From: Candidatus Berkiella aquae
GTDB taxonomy: Bacteria; Pseudomonadota; Gammaproteobacteria; Berkiellales; Berkiellaceae
DNA: 64,000 nt
Direction of reading: 5' to 3'
Assembly: GCF_001431295.2 (NCBI RefSeq)
Contig: NZ_LKAJ02000001.1
Location: forward strand, 2,728,001-2,792,000
The notes under the pieces: model-generated
Databases searched by the model: none
Seen by the model: only the letters and a program-made list of their open reading frames with translations
Told to the model about the DNA's origin: nothing
Position numbers and translations under genes: made by a program
In this document: positions 1 to 9,042 of the stretch, in pieces
How the letters are laid out: each line of letters begins with the position of its first letter
Numbering within the stretch: position 1 is the stretch's first letter

Positions 1-48
1 TGCGCTCCAAGATGCGAAGCATGACTTAAAGGACGAACTTGTAGGGGT

Positions 49-1116
49 TTATGCCGTGAAAATGGGTGCAAGCATCGCTTTGTGCTCACACATCCAACGA
101 TCAATCTCTTCCACGATTTGCGGGATCTTGATTTGTGGTGCCCATTGAGTTTTCTGATTTACTTTGGTAATGTCAGTAACATAGTATGGGATATCAGCTT
201 CACGTGTTTGCGGATCACAATCAATCTGACATTGCTTTCCTGTAATGTCAGACACAATGGCTGTTAACTCGCATAACGAAAGACTGTTCGCATAGCCGCC
301 TCCCACATTGTACACCGCACCTTGATGATCTTCTGCTGAACACATTTGCCGCAACAAGAGCTGATACAAATCATTCACATGCAAGACATCTCGTACTTGC
401 ATACCTTCCCCACCAAATCCCATGTATTTAAGGCCGCCCCCAAAGACATGTCTTGCAACCCACAATGCCATAAACCCTTGATCGACTTTGCCCATTTGCC
501 AAGGACCTGCCAGTACACCGCAACGATTAATGATGGCAGGAATACCATACATTTGGCTGTATTCATGAATCAATAATTCGCCACAAAGCTTGGTTGCCCC
601 ATAAAGAGAACGAAAACCTTCTATTGAAAAATGCTCCGCAATTCCCTTTGAACAAAGCCCGCTTACCGTTTCTTTCAGATCAAGTTCAAAGCGTTGGTTC
701 TCTATTTTTAAGGGTAATGCTCTTAAAGCTTGAATGGGATAAACACGACTGGTCGATAGAAATGCCATCTTACCGCCGTATTGCCGCAAATATTCCAAGC
801 AATTAATGAGCCCTAATAAATTGGTATTCATCAAATAAGCAGGGCTATCACCATATCCGGCATGAACACTAGGCTCAGCAGAGCATTCTATTAACCAATC
901 AATTTCTTTAATTTTGGCAAGATCTTCGCTATTGCGCACATCACCATGCACAAATTCAACACCTTGTTCTCTTAATCGTGTGAGATTTAATTCACTTCCC
1001 CGACGACTCAAATTATCTAGACAAATAACATGACAATCTTGATGGTGTTGCTTAAAGGTAATTGCTAGGCTTGAGCCAACAAAGCCAGCACCGCCTGTGA
1101 TTAATATTTTTTTCAT
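49..1116 (-). CDS. NAD-dependent sugar-nucleotide epimerase/dehydratase (CDP-paratose 2-epimerase-like)
   Basis: 355-residue extended short-chain dehydrogenase. The N-terminal Rossmann motif GGAGFVG (residues 8-14) binds NAD, and YGATK supplies the Tyr-x3-Lys catalytic pair. The arrangement LDNLSRRGSELNL after the second beta strand and the overall length resemble CDP-paratose 2-epimerases, which invert C2 of a CDP-dideoxyhexose; the exact substrate cannot be read from sequence. It overlaps the upstream membrane glycosyltransferase-like gene by 4 bases (ATGA), so the two are translationally coupled and probably serve one glycan pathway with the methyltransferase at the head of the operon. Confidence 0.85.
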   Translation of the reverse strand: MKKILITGGAGFVGSSLAITFKQHHQDCHVICLDNLSRRGSELNLTRLREQGVEFVHGDVRNSEDLAKIKEIDWLIECSAEPSVHAGYGDSPAYLMNTNLLGLINCLEYLRQYGGKMAFLSTSRVYPIQALRALPLKIENQRFELDLKETVSGLCSKGIAEHFSIEGFRSLYGATKLCGELLIHEYSQMYGIPAIINRCGVLAGPWQMGKVDQGFMALWVARHVFGGGLKYMGFGGEGMQVRDVLHVNDLYQLLLRQMCSAEDHQGAVYNVGGGYANSLSLCELTAIVSDITGKQCQIDCDPQTREADIPYYVTDITKVNQKTQWAPQIKIPQIVEEIDRWMCEHKAMLAPIFTA

Positions 1117-2585
1117 ACGGTTCCTTTGCGCGTAAAGACGGCATACCCCTCACAACTCTCTTGTCGCTTAAACGTTTGTAAACTGGCGCCATCAAATTCA
1201 TCGGTGACAGGAGAAGGCAAAATGAGCGCATTAAAATATCCCTTCTCAATAAGGCCACCAATCCCGTTATCCTCAAAAGGGATCCCCATTTGTCGATCGC
1301 TCCAATAGTTATAAGCCAATACAAAGGTATGAGGGCTTGCGTTCATCCAAGGCAAAGCGCCATAGTGATTAATGACAAATACCGGTTGGGGTAACGTTGC
1401 AATGCAACTTTGTAATGCCGTCATTGAATGGTGTTGTGATGATAAAGCTTGCGACCGGTTTTGTAATATCACACTGCCAATCGCCCCTACCCATAGTAAT
1501 CCTGCGATAGCGGTAGCTAGCGTTATCATTCTAGAAGGAATGACTATCAAACTAAGCGCTTTACCAATGAACAACGTTAAAAATAATAATGCAATAAAGT
1601 GATAATTTTCAGCGCTACCCACTTTGCTACTAGCAGGCAATAAAATCAGCGACCACACCATTAATCCTAAAATACTTAATTGAATGGCAGGATCTTGACG
1701 TAATTGGCGAGCATCATTTGCATTACGAATCGCAGCAATGAATACAGCCACGAAAATCAACCAGATTGGGAAAGTCTTTTTAAAAAACGCGAGCGTATTG
1801 CCAAGGAACACCGCGCTTGATAGCGGGATCGCGGTATTAACGAAAAAGAGCATATTACGGGCATTGGCAGATAACAAGGCAAAAGAGCAGGCATATAAGC
1901 TAACCAATAATAAACTAAATATCACGCAAGCAAACCATTGCCTACGCCATAGTAGTAACAATCCAATCGCCCCAGGCATCACAATGTTGATCTGCTTACA
2001 AGACCATGACAAGTAACAATATAATGCAGCCAATATCACCATGGGTAAGCGCTTTTGTGGAAAATAATGCAAAATGCAAGCGCCAGCACAAGCATCAAAA
2101 AACAATCCCAGCAAATCGGGTCTGACGGTCATCGACCAAAAGCCAATTAAAGGCCCATACCACAATAAAACACTTAAACTAAAAGCTAATTTTTGTTGCT
2201 GTAAAGAACGTAACAGCCGATAAGTCAGCACAAAACCTGCGCTCACAATGGCAAAAGTAATAAGTCGCCCAATGGTTGGGATCCAAGCATCATTTAAATG
2301 AAAAACATGTATGACAAAGGTGGTTAGCTTTCCGTAAAACGCATAGAAAAACCAATTAAAATACGTTGCGGTAAAAGGTAATTGATGAGGATCTGTGTAT
2401 ACCGGTAAACCATGGGCAACTTTGAAAAGCGCAAATAATGATTCCTCTTCAAAGCCACTGGTGATCACATGCATAGGAGCACTAAAAGAGAAAACTTGCG
2501 CGAATCTTAGGGCGACTAACAACAGTGCAACCCAAGCACCCAGATTCAGAAAAAAAGGGCCCAGTGAATCGATTTTGGATTTCAT
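1113..2585 (-). CDS. Multi-spanning membrane protein, GT39/ArnT-like glycosyltransferase candidate
   Basis: 490 residues with roughly ten or more hydrophobic helices across most of the length and a soluble C-terminal tail. The first large loop after TM1 (residues about 35-75) carries acidic residues, as in GT-C fold polyprenyl-phosphate-dependent glycosyltransferases of the inner membrane. No unambiguous family motif is visible, so the glycosyltransferase call rests on topology and context: it sits one base after the methyltransferase stop and overlaps the epimerase start. A flippase or polymerase of a glycan pathway is an alternative. Confidence 0.6.
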   Translation of the reverse strand: MKSKIDSLGPFFLNLGAWVALLLVALRFAQVFSFSAPMHVITSGFEEESLFALFKVAHGLPVYTDPHQLPFTATYFNWFFYAFYGKLTTFVIHVFHLNDAWIPTIGRLITFAIVSAGFVLTYRLLRSLQQQKLAFSLSVLLWYGPLIGFWSMTVRPDLLGLFFDACAGACILHYFPQKRLPMVILAALYCYLSWSCKQINIVMPGAIGLLLLWRRQWFACVIFSLLLVSLYACSFALLSANARNMLFFVNTAIPLSSAVFLGNTLAFFKKTFPIWLIFVAVFIAAIRNANDARQLRQDPAIQLSILGLMVWSLILLPASSKVGSAENYHFIALLFLTLFIGKALSLIVIPSRMITLATAIAGLLWVGAIGSVILQNRSQALSSQHHSMTALQSCIATLPQPVFVINHYGALPWMNASPHTFVLAYNYWSDRQMGIPFEDNGIGGLIEKGYFNALILPSPVTDEFDGASLQTFKRQESCEGYAVFTRKGTV

Positions 2586-2586
2586 A

Positions 2587-3321
2587 TTAAATTACTGCTG
2601 GTTTTATACCATAAGTGAAAACAAATGCTCTGAACAATGAAAGCCATTGCGCTCGGAAAAAAGTACGATCGAAGAAATTATAAATCGGTAATATACCTCT
2701 AGCAGCACCAGAAGCAACATAGCGAAAAGCCAGCCCATCGACAAAATGTGAAGCCGCTTCTAATCCAGCTTGCGTAAAAACAGACTGCACTTGCTTAGGA
2801 AGCACAGGACGCTCATTCTCAGTCACCCCTTTTGAGCTATAAAAAGGTGAACTGCGATCACGATAAAGATACATGAATGGATTTAATCGGTTTGGATCAA
2901 ACGCAACATATTTGCCGTTAGGTTTTAAAACGCGGAAGACTTCTTCAGCACATCGTTTGGGATTCGGTAGATGATGTACCAAACAGCTTAAAATCACATA
3001 ATCAACACTTTCGCTAGCAAAGGGTAAGGCTTCAACATCGGCTTGAACATAATCGATTGCAGGCGTTTGTTGCTTACCCAACCCTAACAATTTTTGGCTG
3101 AGATCTAGACCAACACAATGGTAACCACGGGCTTGTAGTAACTGGGTAAAGATCCCCGAACCACATCCCAGATCCAAAAGGCGTGCACCAGGCTCAAGCG
3201 CCAGCAGTGTTTCGAGAGTATGAATAATTTTATTATTCGCTTCATCCGTGAAGACATTGTACTCTTGCGAAGAAGCGAGGTTGTCAAAAAAAGCAACCTC
3301 TTTCTGCTTGTCCTGTTGCAC
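2587..3321 (-). CDS. SAM-dependent methyltransferase (class I, Methyltransf_11 type)
   Basis: 244 residues starting at GTG with a good AGGTG ribosome site about 6 bases upstream. Motif I LLDLGCGSGIFTQLL (about 46-60), the acidic end of beta 2 (VGLDLS), and ILSCLVHHLPNP mark the SAM-binding fold. The C-terminal hydrophobic stretch (about 205-240) may contact lipid or membrane. First gene of a three-gene minus-strand operon with the membrane glycosyltransferase-like protein and the epimerase, so a methyl transfer onto a glycan, lipid carrier or quinone-like substrate is plausible. The substrate is unknown. Confidence 0.8.
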   Translation of the reverse strand: MQQDKQKEVAFFDNLASSQEYNVFTDEANNKIIHTLETLLALEPGARLLDLGCGSGIFTQLLQARGYHCVGLDLSQKLLGLGKQQTPAIDYVQADVEALPFASESVDYVILSCLVHHLPNPKRCAEEVFRVLKPNGKYVAFDPNRLNPFMYLYRDRSSPFYSSKGVTENERPVLPKQVQSVFTQAGLEAASHFVDGLAFRYVASGAARGILPIYNFFDRTFFRAQWLSLFRAFVFTYGIKPAVI

Positions 3322-3513
3322 GTTACACCTATTCCATTGATAACCCTTTCACAGCTGAATTTTACCCTCAGTCTGCGATAGGTAAGCTTCCCACTCCATT
3401 TGTTATGAGACTATCCAATTCAATTCTTTGCTGCAAAGGCAGCTAGATAGTTTTAAGCGCACCATTGAGTGCGCTCAATCATACGATGACAAACCTGCAC
3501 GCACAATGGTGCA

Positions 3514-4854
3514 TTACTGGAATTTTCGATATCGCGGCGCTTTAGGCTTATCGTGCACTCCATTGGGTTCAACAAAGGCATAGAAGTGCTCTTGCCCCGT
3601 GAGCCAACGCCCTGAAGCCTGTGTTTTATATCGCGTATACATTTCATGTGGCCATGCAGTATGATGGCCGCCGGTCATCTTACTGTTGGATAGTGTACTG
3701 AGCTGTTTTTTGTACTGCAGCGCTTTTCGCTTGTCCCCATTCTCTAGTGCCTTGTGCAATCTGTCTTTAAGATTGATTTTTTGACGACGCTGAGAAGGTA
3801 AATGATGATGAAGTGAATCAGGATATAAAATCACTTTATCATATCCTGGTGCTATTTTTTTACGTTCACCTAAGTAGGGAGAATGAGACTTATCTGCAGT
3901 ACGCAAAACCGTATGCATTTTGTCTTTTGCTGGAATGGCATCGTACGTTTTCGCAACATCCATGACCCACTCACCATAAATCATAATCCCGTACAAGGCT
4001 TTTTCTAACACCCACCCAACGGATTTATCAAACAATGAAAAAATCGGTGGAACCCATAAACTCGTGAAACCAATACCCGCAGCAATTAACGCATTCAGCG
4101 GTGCAATGATACCCAGCAAGGCCAATGTGCCCAGTAATAATGTACCAAAAAAGAGTGTGCCTGCTGTGACGATTGCACGTCGGATACGTCGTTCGGGTTT
4201 AAAAAATAAATGAATAGAAGTGTTCATCAAATTGGAGAATGAACGATCACTATAAAGTTTAACCGGATATCCTTCTTGATGCAGTTCTTTAACTGCAAAG
4301 GCTGCAATCGCGCCACACAATGAATGGCCGTAACAGGTGATATTTTTAGGATCAACCCCTTTATCAAGTAGACGTTTTACTTGAAATTTATAATCACGAA
4401 CCAGATCATGTTCATGATAAACCTGTCCTTTACTATGCCCCACATTGCGAAAATTAAAGCTAATAATTTTCTTATTCAGATTTAGAGCATCATTTGCAAG
4501 TCTTGGTAAAAAGAATTCATAACAATCGCTTCGTCCCCAACCATAGATCACATATTGTTTTGCTGCTTTATTTTGGGGAGCATACAATTCAACGGTATCA
4601 AGTTGTGAACCATCCTCGGTTGTGAAGAATTGCCGTGAGATTTCAATGGCTTTTTCAGGGGCTTTCTTTTTATATTCCGTATTTTTGGCAACAAAATCGG
4701 GCCAAATATTATTTAATTGTTTAATTCGGGCTTGGGAATAATGGAGTTTGGACCAAAGCCAACGTAACCCTTTTAATTCACCGATTGGGAGCAATTGGGC
4801 TCGCAAAACGAATTTACCAACAACCAACCCAGCAAGTTTTTTGAGCCAATTCAT
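3514..4854 (-). CDS. Alpha/beta hydrolase with membrane segment, SidB/Sdb-like effector candidate
   Basis: 446 residues. The nucleophile elbow CYGHSLCGA places Ser178 as catalytic serine (GxSxxG form of lipases/esterases). Upstream, YGWGRSDCYEFFLPRLA and ISFNFRNVGHSKG match the usual strands and oxyanion loop. A hydrophobic double-pass segment (about residues 235-275) interrupts the fold before a basic, His-rich C-terminal part (LHHHLPSQRR; GGHHTAWPH) that could carry the catalytic His. The plan resembles the SidB/SdbA family of Legionella Dot/Icm substrates from memory. Ribosome site GGGGTG is close to the ATG. Monocistronic; 180 bases of non-coding sequence precede it. Confidence 0.65.
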   Translation of the reverse strand: MNWLKKLAGLVVGKFVLRAQLLPIGELKGLRWLWSKLHYSQARIKQLNNIWPDFVAKNTEYKKKAPEKAIEISRQFFTTEDGSQLDTVELYAPQNKAAKQYVIYGWGRSDCYEFFLPRLANDALNLNKKIISFNFRNVGHSKGQVYHEHDLVRDYKFQVKRLLDKGVDPKNITCYGHSLCGAIAAFAVKELHQEGYPVKLYSDRSFSNLMNTSIHLFFKPERRIRRAIVTAGTLFFGTLLLGTLALLGIIAPLNALIAAGIGFTSLWVPPIFSLFDKSVGWVLEKALYGIMIYGEWVMDVAKTYDAIPAKDKMHTVLRTADKSHSPYLGERKKIAPGYDKVILYPDSLHHHLPSQRRQKINLKDRLHKALENGDKRKALQYKKQLSTLSNSKMTGGHHTAWPHEMYTRYKTQASGRWLTGQEHFYAFVEPNGVHDKPKAPRYRKFQ

Positions 4855-5036
4855 CTATTTCACCCCTTGAATTCGAGTGTAATTCAACGTTTTGGAAGTG
4901 GATGTTATCATGCTTTGATGAAGTTGAATATCCATCCAGTTCTGAAGAATGTAAGTTTGCTAAAATCGAAAGAAGGGTATTTTAATGATTATTATTTACT
5001 TCATCAACTCAGAAAGAGGTGCTACTCGATAATAAG

Positions 5037-5387
5037 TTATTTATCATCATTATTTTTAGAATTATCTTTGACTCGGTTCTTACGCTTTAATCTATCGTGA
5101 ATGAGATTGTAACCTCCTTCACCTTGCGTTAAACAACGTGCGACTCGCCCAATTGTAGTGACACTCACCCCAGTTTGCTCATGAATCGTGCGATAAGGAA
5201 TGCCCTGCTCAATCAGAGGCACAACCCGCCAACGATCGGCCATGGATTGACGCTCTGTTGGCGTGCATAAATCTTCAAAAAACCTTTTTGCCTCGTCAAT
5301 ATCGCGAATAGCAACAATGGCTTCATAAAGTTGATGCTCAGAGATTTCTGTTTCACTACTATCAGTATCGGTATGTCGTGTTTTCAT
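5037..5387 (-). CDS. TrpR-like YerC/YecD-family DNA-binding regulator
   Basis: 116 residues. The core from LYEAIVAIRDIDEAKRFFEDL through CTPTERQSMADRW and the helix-turn-helix YRTIHEQTGVSVTTIGRVARCL is the typical YerC/YecD TrpR-superfamily pattern. Usual family length is about 100 residues; the N-terminus here has a short polar extension rich in Asp/Ser/Thr. These are cytosolic repressors of small regulons; no corepressor can be inferred. The C-terminal tail is basic and Asn/Asp-rich. It is divergent from the next plus-strand gene, with 143 bases between them. Confidence 0.85.
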   Translation of the reverse strand: MKTRHTDTDSSETEISEHQLYEAIVAIRDIDEAKRFFEDLCTPTERQSMADRWRVVPLIEQGIPYRTIHEQTGVSVTTIGRVARCLTQGEGGYNLIHDRLKRKNRVKDNSKNNDDK

Positions 5388-5530
5388 AAAGCACTCATTC
5401 GTATCAACGCGCTATGACAGCGCGATGCAACCTTTATAACGTAGGCTCTAAAAGCTGTCAAAAAGCATTTAAAAGTGGAAGCTAGATAGCTATACTGCGC
5501 ACTTCTTAAATGCCTTACTAAGGAGCGCTT

Positions 5531-6058
5531 ATGCTTAGCGGCCCCAATATTCAAGATTGCCCTAGTGAATACAGTGAAAAACGCGTTTACTTGCAACAAC
5601 ATTTTCCTCAATGGTTTATCGATAGTGAATTTAGCGCTCAAGGCTTCTTGGCGTGGGCTAATACCCAAACCTCGTCAGAACGAAATAAATGGTTACGTGA
5701 ATTAACGATTGATGAGATGACACAAGTGCTTAATCATTATCATATTTGGAGTACGATTTTTTTTGCTCGGCATTCTCAAAGCCACAAAATGCTTCGTGCA
5801 AATTTAACTCAATTCCTACCATTTTGGCTTGAGGACGATAAATTTGATCGTATTGGTTTTGATGCTTGGTATCAACGAGCCAATTTTATGGATAAAGAAA
5901 TTGTTTTTCCGCTTTTAACGCTTGAAGAACAAAAACCCATTCTTCAGCAATGGGCTTTGCGAAATGAACTGCAGAAATCTCGACCACCCTGTGAAGATGG
6001 CGATACACTGTCATACAAACATTTTAGCCCCACAAAGGGAAGAACTGTTTCTAAATGA
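5531..6058 (+). CDS. Hypothetical protein with two internal repeats
   Basis: 175 residues, good AAGGAG ribosome site. No known family recognised. Two halves look alike: FPQWFIDSEFSAQGFLAW and later LPFWLEDDKFDRIGFDAW, each followed about 20 residues on by LT-x2-E and a final hydrophobic helix (LNHYHIW; LQQWALR). This suggests two copies of a roughly 50-residue helical repeat. Predicted cytosolic or secreted without signal peptide; basic C-terminal tail TKGRTVSK. Possible effector by context, function unknown. Confidence 0.6.
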   Translation: MLSGPNIQDCPSEYSEKRVYLQQHFPQWFIDSEFSAQGFLAWANTQTSSERNKWLRELTIDEMTQVLNHYHIWSTIFFARHSQSHKMLRANLTQFLPFWLEDDKFDRIGFDAWYQRANFMDKEIVFPLLTLEEQKPILQQWALRNELQKSRPPCEDGDTLSYKHFSPTKGRTVSK

Positions 6059-6162
6059 TGTGTACTTGCAAGCGTTTTTTAAACTTTTTATAAAAGACGC
6101 TTGCCATTCATCTGCCTACAATGTTAGATTGTCAACTTTCTTTTAAGCAGTAGGAAGATGTT

Positions 6163-6972
6163 GTGACGCTTATCATTGATTCCCAAATTAACCCTATTTC
6201 ACTCCTTTGTTCCAGGTTATCTACTTTGGGATTTGATGTATTCACCAAAATGCACATGCTGCGCGAAGCCCTTGGCATCGATAATTTAGATGAAAACAAA
6301 TTACGCAATGTTCTAACCTGCGAAGAGAAACGTTTAAAACAGTTTGCAACTCACTTTTCGCATGATCAACACCTAATGAATCTCCAATCTTTATTAATAG
6401 GTGCTTTAAAACATTTATTACTGAATTTATCCAACGAGGCGACTTCTGCTGATGAATTTCGTCGCCAATTATCAAGAATTGCCGTCATTTCCCATGAAAT
6501 TGATACAGCACTTGCTAAGGCGAAGCGTAAATTACGCCTTGATATTGAAACCATGAATATTAAACGCCTCATTGAAGAAAACTTGTTGACGCTTGCTGCT
6601 GATAAAACAAAAGCCGTAGAGAAATTACGTCAATATCATCCTGCTTATCCTTTAGAAAATTTATGGTATTCTTGGTTTGAAGAAAAAAAGAAAGCCTTTT
6701 TTGCAGAGCTTCGATGGATTGAATCGCATGCTCGCAATGCCTATACCCGATTGTATCAATATCAGCTACATATTCTGCGTTGCTGCGTCAAAGCGAATGT
6801 CGATGCCAGAGTCAAAGCGCTGATCGATGAAAAGGTTAAAGCCAAAACAGAAGTAAAACTAAAGCAAATTATTGCTAAAATGACCGGCAATCAAGAACAG
6901 CAACAAGCTATTTTTGAACAAGCGGTAAAGAAGCTGCACTACACCCCTTCTCTTAAACCCAGATTAAGATAA
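6163..6972 (+). CDS. Hypothetical helical protein
   Basis: 269 residues, GTG start with AGGAAG ribosome site. Almost entirely alpha-helical by composition, with long charged heptad-like stretches (residues about 125-175 and 215-255, rich in Lys, Glu, Ala). No recognised domain, signal peptide or membrane segment. Ends in the basic tail KPRLR, a feature shared by many neighbours. A strong intrinsic terminator follows directly, so it is a single-gene unit. Confidence 0.6.
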   Translation: MTLIIDSQINPISLLCSRLSTLGFDVFTKMHMLREALGIDNLDENKLRNVLTCEEKRLKQFATHFSHDQHLMNLQSLLIGALKHLLLNLSNEATSADEFRRQLSRIAVISHEIDTALAKAKRKLRLDIETMNIKRLIEENLLTLAADKTKAVEKLRQYHPAYPLENLWYSWFEEKKKAFFAELRWIESHARNAYTRLYQYQLHILRCCVKANVDARVKALIDEKVKAKTEVKLKQIIAKMTGNQEQQQAIFEQAVKKLHYTPSLKPRLR

Positions 6973-6977
6973 TCTGC

Positions 6978-7020
6978 AGTAACGCCTGAAAATCAGCTGA
7001 TTTTCAGGCGTTACTTTTCT
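6978..7020 (+). terminator. Perfect 38-bp palindrome terminator
   Basis: Arms AGTAACGCCTGAAAATCAG and its exact complement meet at CAGCTG, giving a 38-base perfect palindrome (6978-7015) followed by a T-rich tail (TTTCTTT). It lies 6 bases after the stop at 6972. Because it is symmetric, it could also work as a protein-binding palindrome. Confidence 0.8.
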
Positions 7021-7201
7021 TTAACTCAATGAATCTCTTTTCTCAAGATAGGCATCAATGCACCAGTTGTGTTCGAATGTTAGACCGCTTAGAGGCATTA
7101 GCGGCTCGGCGGTCTTCAAAAAGCTTGATTTGGTTGATATAAGAAATTCATTCAACTAACATTTTTGTCTTTATAAAAGTCGTTAGGACGTGGAGAAGAG
7201 A

Positions 7202-7780
7202 ATGAAAATCCCTTTTACTAATATTGAAATTACCCGCAATGAACAAATCGGTCTTGCCGCTGGTGGAATCGCTGCCGCAGGTTTAGGTTGGGCTGCCTTC
7301 TCATTAGGTTTTGGTTCAGCACCCATTAATTGGTTGACTGGAATTGCAACCCCATTAGCAACAACTGCTATTACCGCAACTGCTGCGGGTATTGCTTATG
7401 GCGCTAAAAAAGCAGCCGATTATGTGTTAGGTACAGCTTCAGATACAATTGAAAGCTATGCGGCTTCACATCCTGAATCTCGTTTAGGTCGTTGGACAGA
7501 ATACACTCCCGATAAAGCTGATAGAAATAATTATGATCATGTTCTACCACCTGCCGCGTTCAATATGCCTGGCGATATGCGACTCACCAAAGCAGGTACA
7601 TTCCATAAAACCGATGTTAGACAGTTGTGTAAAGATTTAAAGCATACCTCTGTTGACTCATTCACCACCCCTACGCTCACCAGTTCAGAAAAACCGGTAC
7701 AGTACACTCTGCCAGCAATGAATCAACAAGAAATTGAAAAGATTCCACACCATACCACACGCAGTGGAAAACGCTTCTAA
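7202..7780 (+). CDS. Hypothetical protein with Gly/Ala-rich membrane-insertion segment
   Basis: 192 residues. ATG at 7202 is chosen over an upstream in-frame GTG at 7190 because GGAGAAG lies 6 bases before the ATG. Residues about 16-75 are two hydrophobic Gly/Ala/Thr-rich segments (GLAAGGIAAAGLGWAAF; ATPLATTAITATAAGIAYGA), compatible with a hairpin inserted in a membrane. The rest is polar, with a C-terminal basic end RSGKRF. No known family recognised. A similar arrangement of hydrophobic Gly/Ala helices occurs in the coiled-coil protein at 46476. Possibly a membrane-inserting effector. Confidence 0.6.
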   Translation: MKIPFTNIEITRNEQIGLAAGGIAAAGLGWAAFSLGFGSAPINWLTGIATPLATTAITATAAGIAYGAKKAADYVLGTASDTIESYAASHPESRLGRWTEYTPDKADRNNYDHVLPPAAFNMPGDMRLTKAGTFHKTDVRQLCKDLKHTSVDSFTTPTLTSSEKPVQYTLPAMNQQEIEKIPHHTTRSGKRF

Positions 7781-7790
7781 TTCTACAAGG

Positions 7791-7814
7791 GGCCTTTATT
7801 ACCCAATAAAGGCC
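7791..7814 (+). terminator. Hairpin after the 7202-7780 gene
   Basis: Ten-base perfect arms GGCCTTTATT and AATAAAGGCC around a four-base loop, 10 bases after the stop. There is no T-run after it, so it may be a weak or Rho-assisted terminator or an mRNA-stabilising stem. Confidence 0.5.
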
Positions 7815-7915
7815 TCCACGACCTACCCCTAAAGACTCTCTCACAAATAAATTGAACTTTATCTCTTCAAGATATACCTAAACACTAAATTGAAACCACT
7901 CAAGGAAACGACGCA

Positions 7916-8629
7916 ATGCCTGACTACGCACAAGCTGGGGCTTATCGTAACAATTGCGCTTTTCATTGCATGACTCATACTTTATTTAATATGAGTGATG
8001 AGAAATTGCACGATCTTTTTAATAAGAATCCAATTTTCACCGATTTACTAATCAAATTTTATGACTATTATGAATTAGGACAGAATTATGATGTTGATGA
8101 TTTTTTGTCTTTAGTGAATCGCTTTTCACACCCTGAAGATAAAGAAATTGCATTTGGTGAGGTAATGAGAAAGCTCCTACGAGAAATGATAGACAATTCT
8201 CCTGATTCCTCTCCTGCACATAAAGAAGAACTCAAAGCAGGCAATCTTATCTCCGATGAATTAGTCGGAAAATTAGCCAATGCAATGGGAGCCTCCTTGA
8301 CTATTCATCTAACCGATGAAGCACCCGATTTTGATGTTAAATTTCCAATAGCGCACCCACAATGGGAAGTGAATCTTTATCATACTGAACGAGGCGGTGG
8401 TCATTACAATTTTTCTTACAAAGAACCTTTTTTTAACCAATTCCATAATGAACAGTATTCAGCTTACGATGAATACAGTCAACGTCATCCGCGGGGTGCT
8501 TCATTATTATATGAAGCGGAAAATGTTGTCGGCGTAAAAGAACAAGAACAGTCAATTAAAAATATTATACAGAATGAATATAAATCAGTTATCGACAGAA
8601 GATACAGCAATAGGAATAGCCCCGGTTAA
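7916..8629 (+). CDS. OTU-like cysteine protease / deubiquitinase candidate
   Basis: 237 residues, AAGGAAAC ribosome site. N-terminal Y-R-N-N-C14-A-F-H resembles the OTU nucleophile loop (D-G-N-C-L-F). Residues 115-135 (DELVGKLANAMGASLTIHL) match the OTU helix-strand preceding the histidine, and GGGH163YNF matches the C-terminal catalytic His followed by an aromatic residue. No signal peptide. In Legionella, OTU enzymes are secreted effectors that edit host ubiquitin; secretion here is inference. The Cys-His order and spacing are seen; activity and ubiquitin specificity are not. The 3' end overlaps a small minus-strand gene by 45 bases. Confidence 0.6.
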   Translation: MPDYAQAGAYRNNCAFHCMTHTLFNMSDEKLHDLFNKNPIFTDLLIKFYDYYELGQNYDVDDFLSLVNRFSHPEDKEIAFGEVMRKLLREMIDNSPDSSPAHKEELKAGNLISDELVGKLANAMGASLTIHLTDEAPDFDVKFPIAHPQWEVNLYHTERGGGHYNFSYKEPFFNQFHNEQYSAYDEYSQRHPRGASLLYEAENVVGVKEQEQSIKNIIQNEYKSVIDRRYSNRNSPG

Positions 8630-8818
8630 AAATGAGGGTAGATATCCTTCATTATTTTCAATAATCGTCAGATTAGGAGGCAACGATATTTTGGACTCTT
8701 CTTCGGTATCTAAGCCTAAAATGATCATGGAAGACATTTTCGCAAGATTATCTGCGTAATGTTTTGCGACATCTTGTTGTAAGCTTTCTGGCGATTTCTG
8801 TTTAAAGGGTTTCATCAA
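8585..8818 (-). CDS. Small hypothetical protein (77 aa)
   Basis: 77 residues beginning MM; AGGTGG sits about 7 bases upstream, a better ribosome site than the overlapping plus-strand reading frame has. Helical N-terminus (SPESLQQDVAKHYADNLAKM) and a C-terminal hydrophobic/proline part. The 3' end overlaps the OTU-like gene convergently by 45 bases. No homology recognised. Confidence 0.45.
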   Translation of the reverse strand: MMKPFKQKSPESLQQDVAKHYADNLAKMSSMIILGLDTEEESKISLPPNLTIIENNEGYLPSFLTGAIPIAVSSVDN

Positions 8819-8942
8819 TCCACCTATACAACTTTATTGATTACAACAAAAATTAAATACAGTGATCGTGATAATGAAATGACAAACGCTTCATCACATT
8901 AGTTCAGGTTTATTAGGTATAATGAGGAAATGCACGCTAATC

Positions 8943-8971
8943 TTGCATCTTCACATGGTGCGGTATATACA
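8943..8971 (+). promoter_or_regulatory. Candidate promoter of the double-glycine peptide gene
   Basis: TTGCAT (8943-8948), 17 bases, then TATACA (8966-8971), about 70 bases upstream of the ATG at 9043. It fits a sigma-70 promoter, but such matches are common in AT-rich DNA. Confidence 0.3.
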
Positions 8972-9042
8972 ATACGCTCAACTTATGTTATAAAACCAGC
9001 CCTAATTTCCTAACAAATATAAGCAATTTGGAGATAATTCAA

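Noticed and set aside
1..22. Possible start of a further minus-strand gene (ATG at 22 reading M-L-R-I-L-E-R)
   Set aside because: Only seven codons visible and no ribosome site upstream.
4795..5100. 101-residue plus-strand frame
   Set aside because: Overlaps two real minus-strand genes, no ribosome site and no family feature.
5384..5668. 94-residue minus-strand frame
   Set aside because: Lies across the promoter gap and the start of the well-supported 5531 gene; composition fits a shadow.
7086..7117. GACCGC / GCGGTC inverted repeat
   Set aside because: Six or seven base arms with a long loop; within chance.
8574..8759. 61-residue plus-strand frame
   Set aside because: Antisense to the 8585-8818 gene, which has the better ribosome site; no own start signal.
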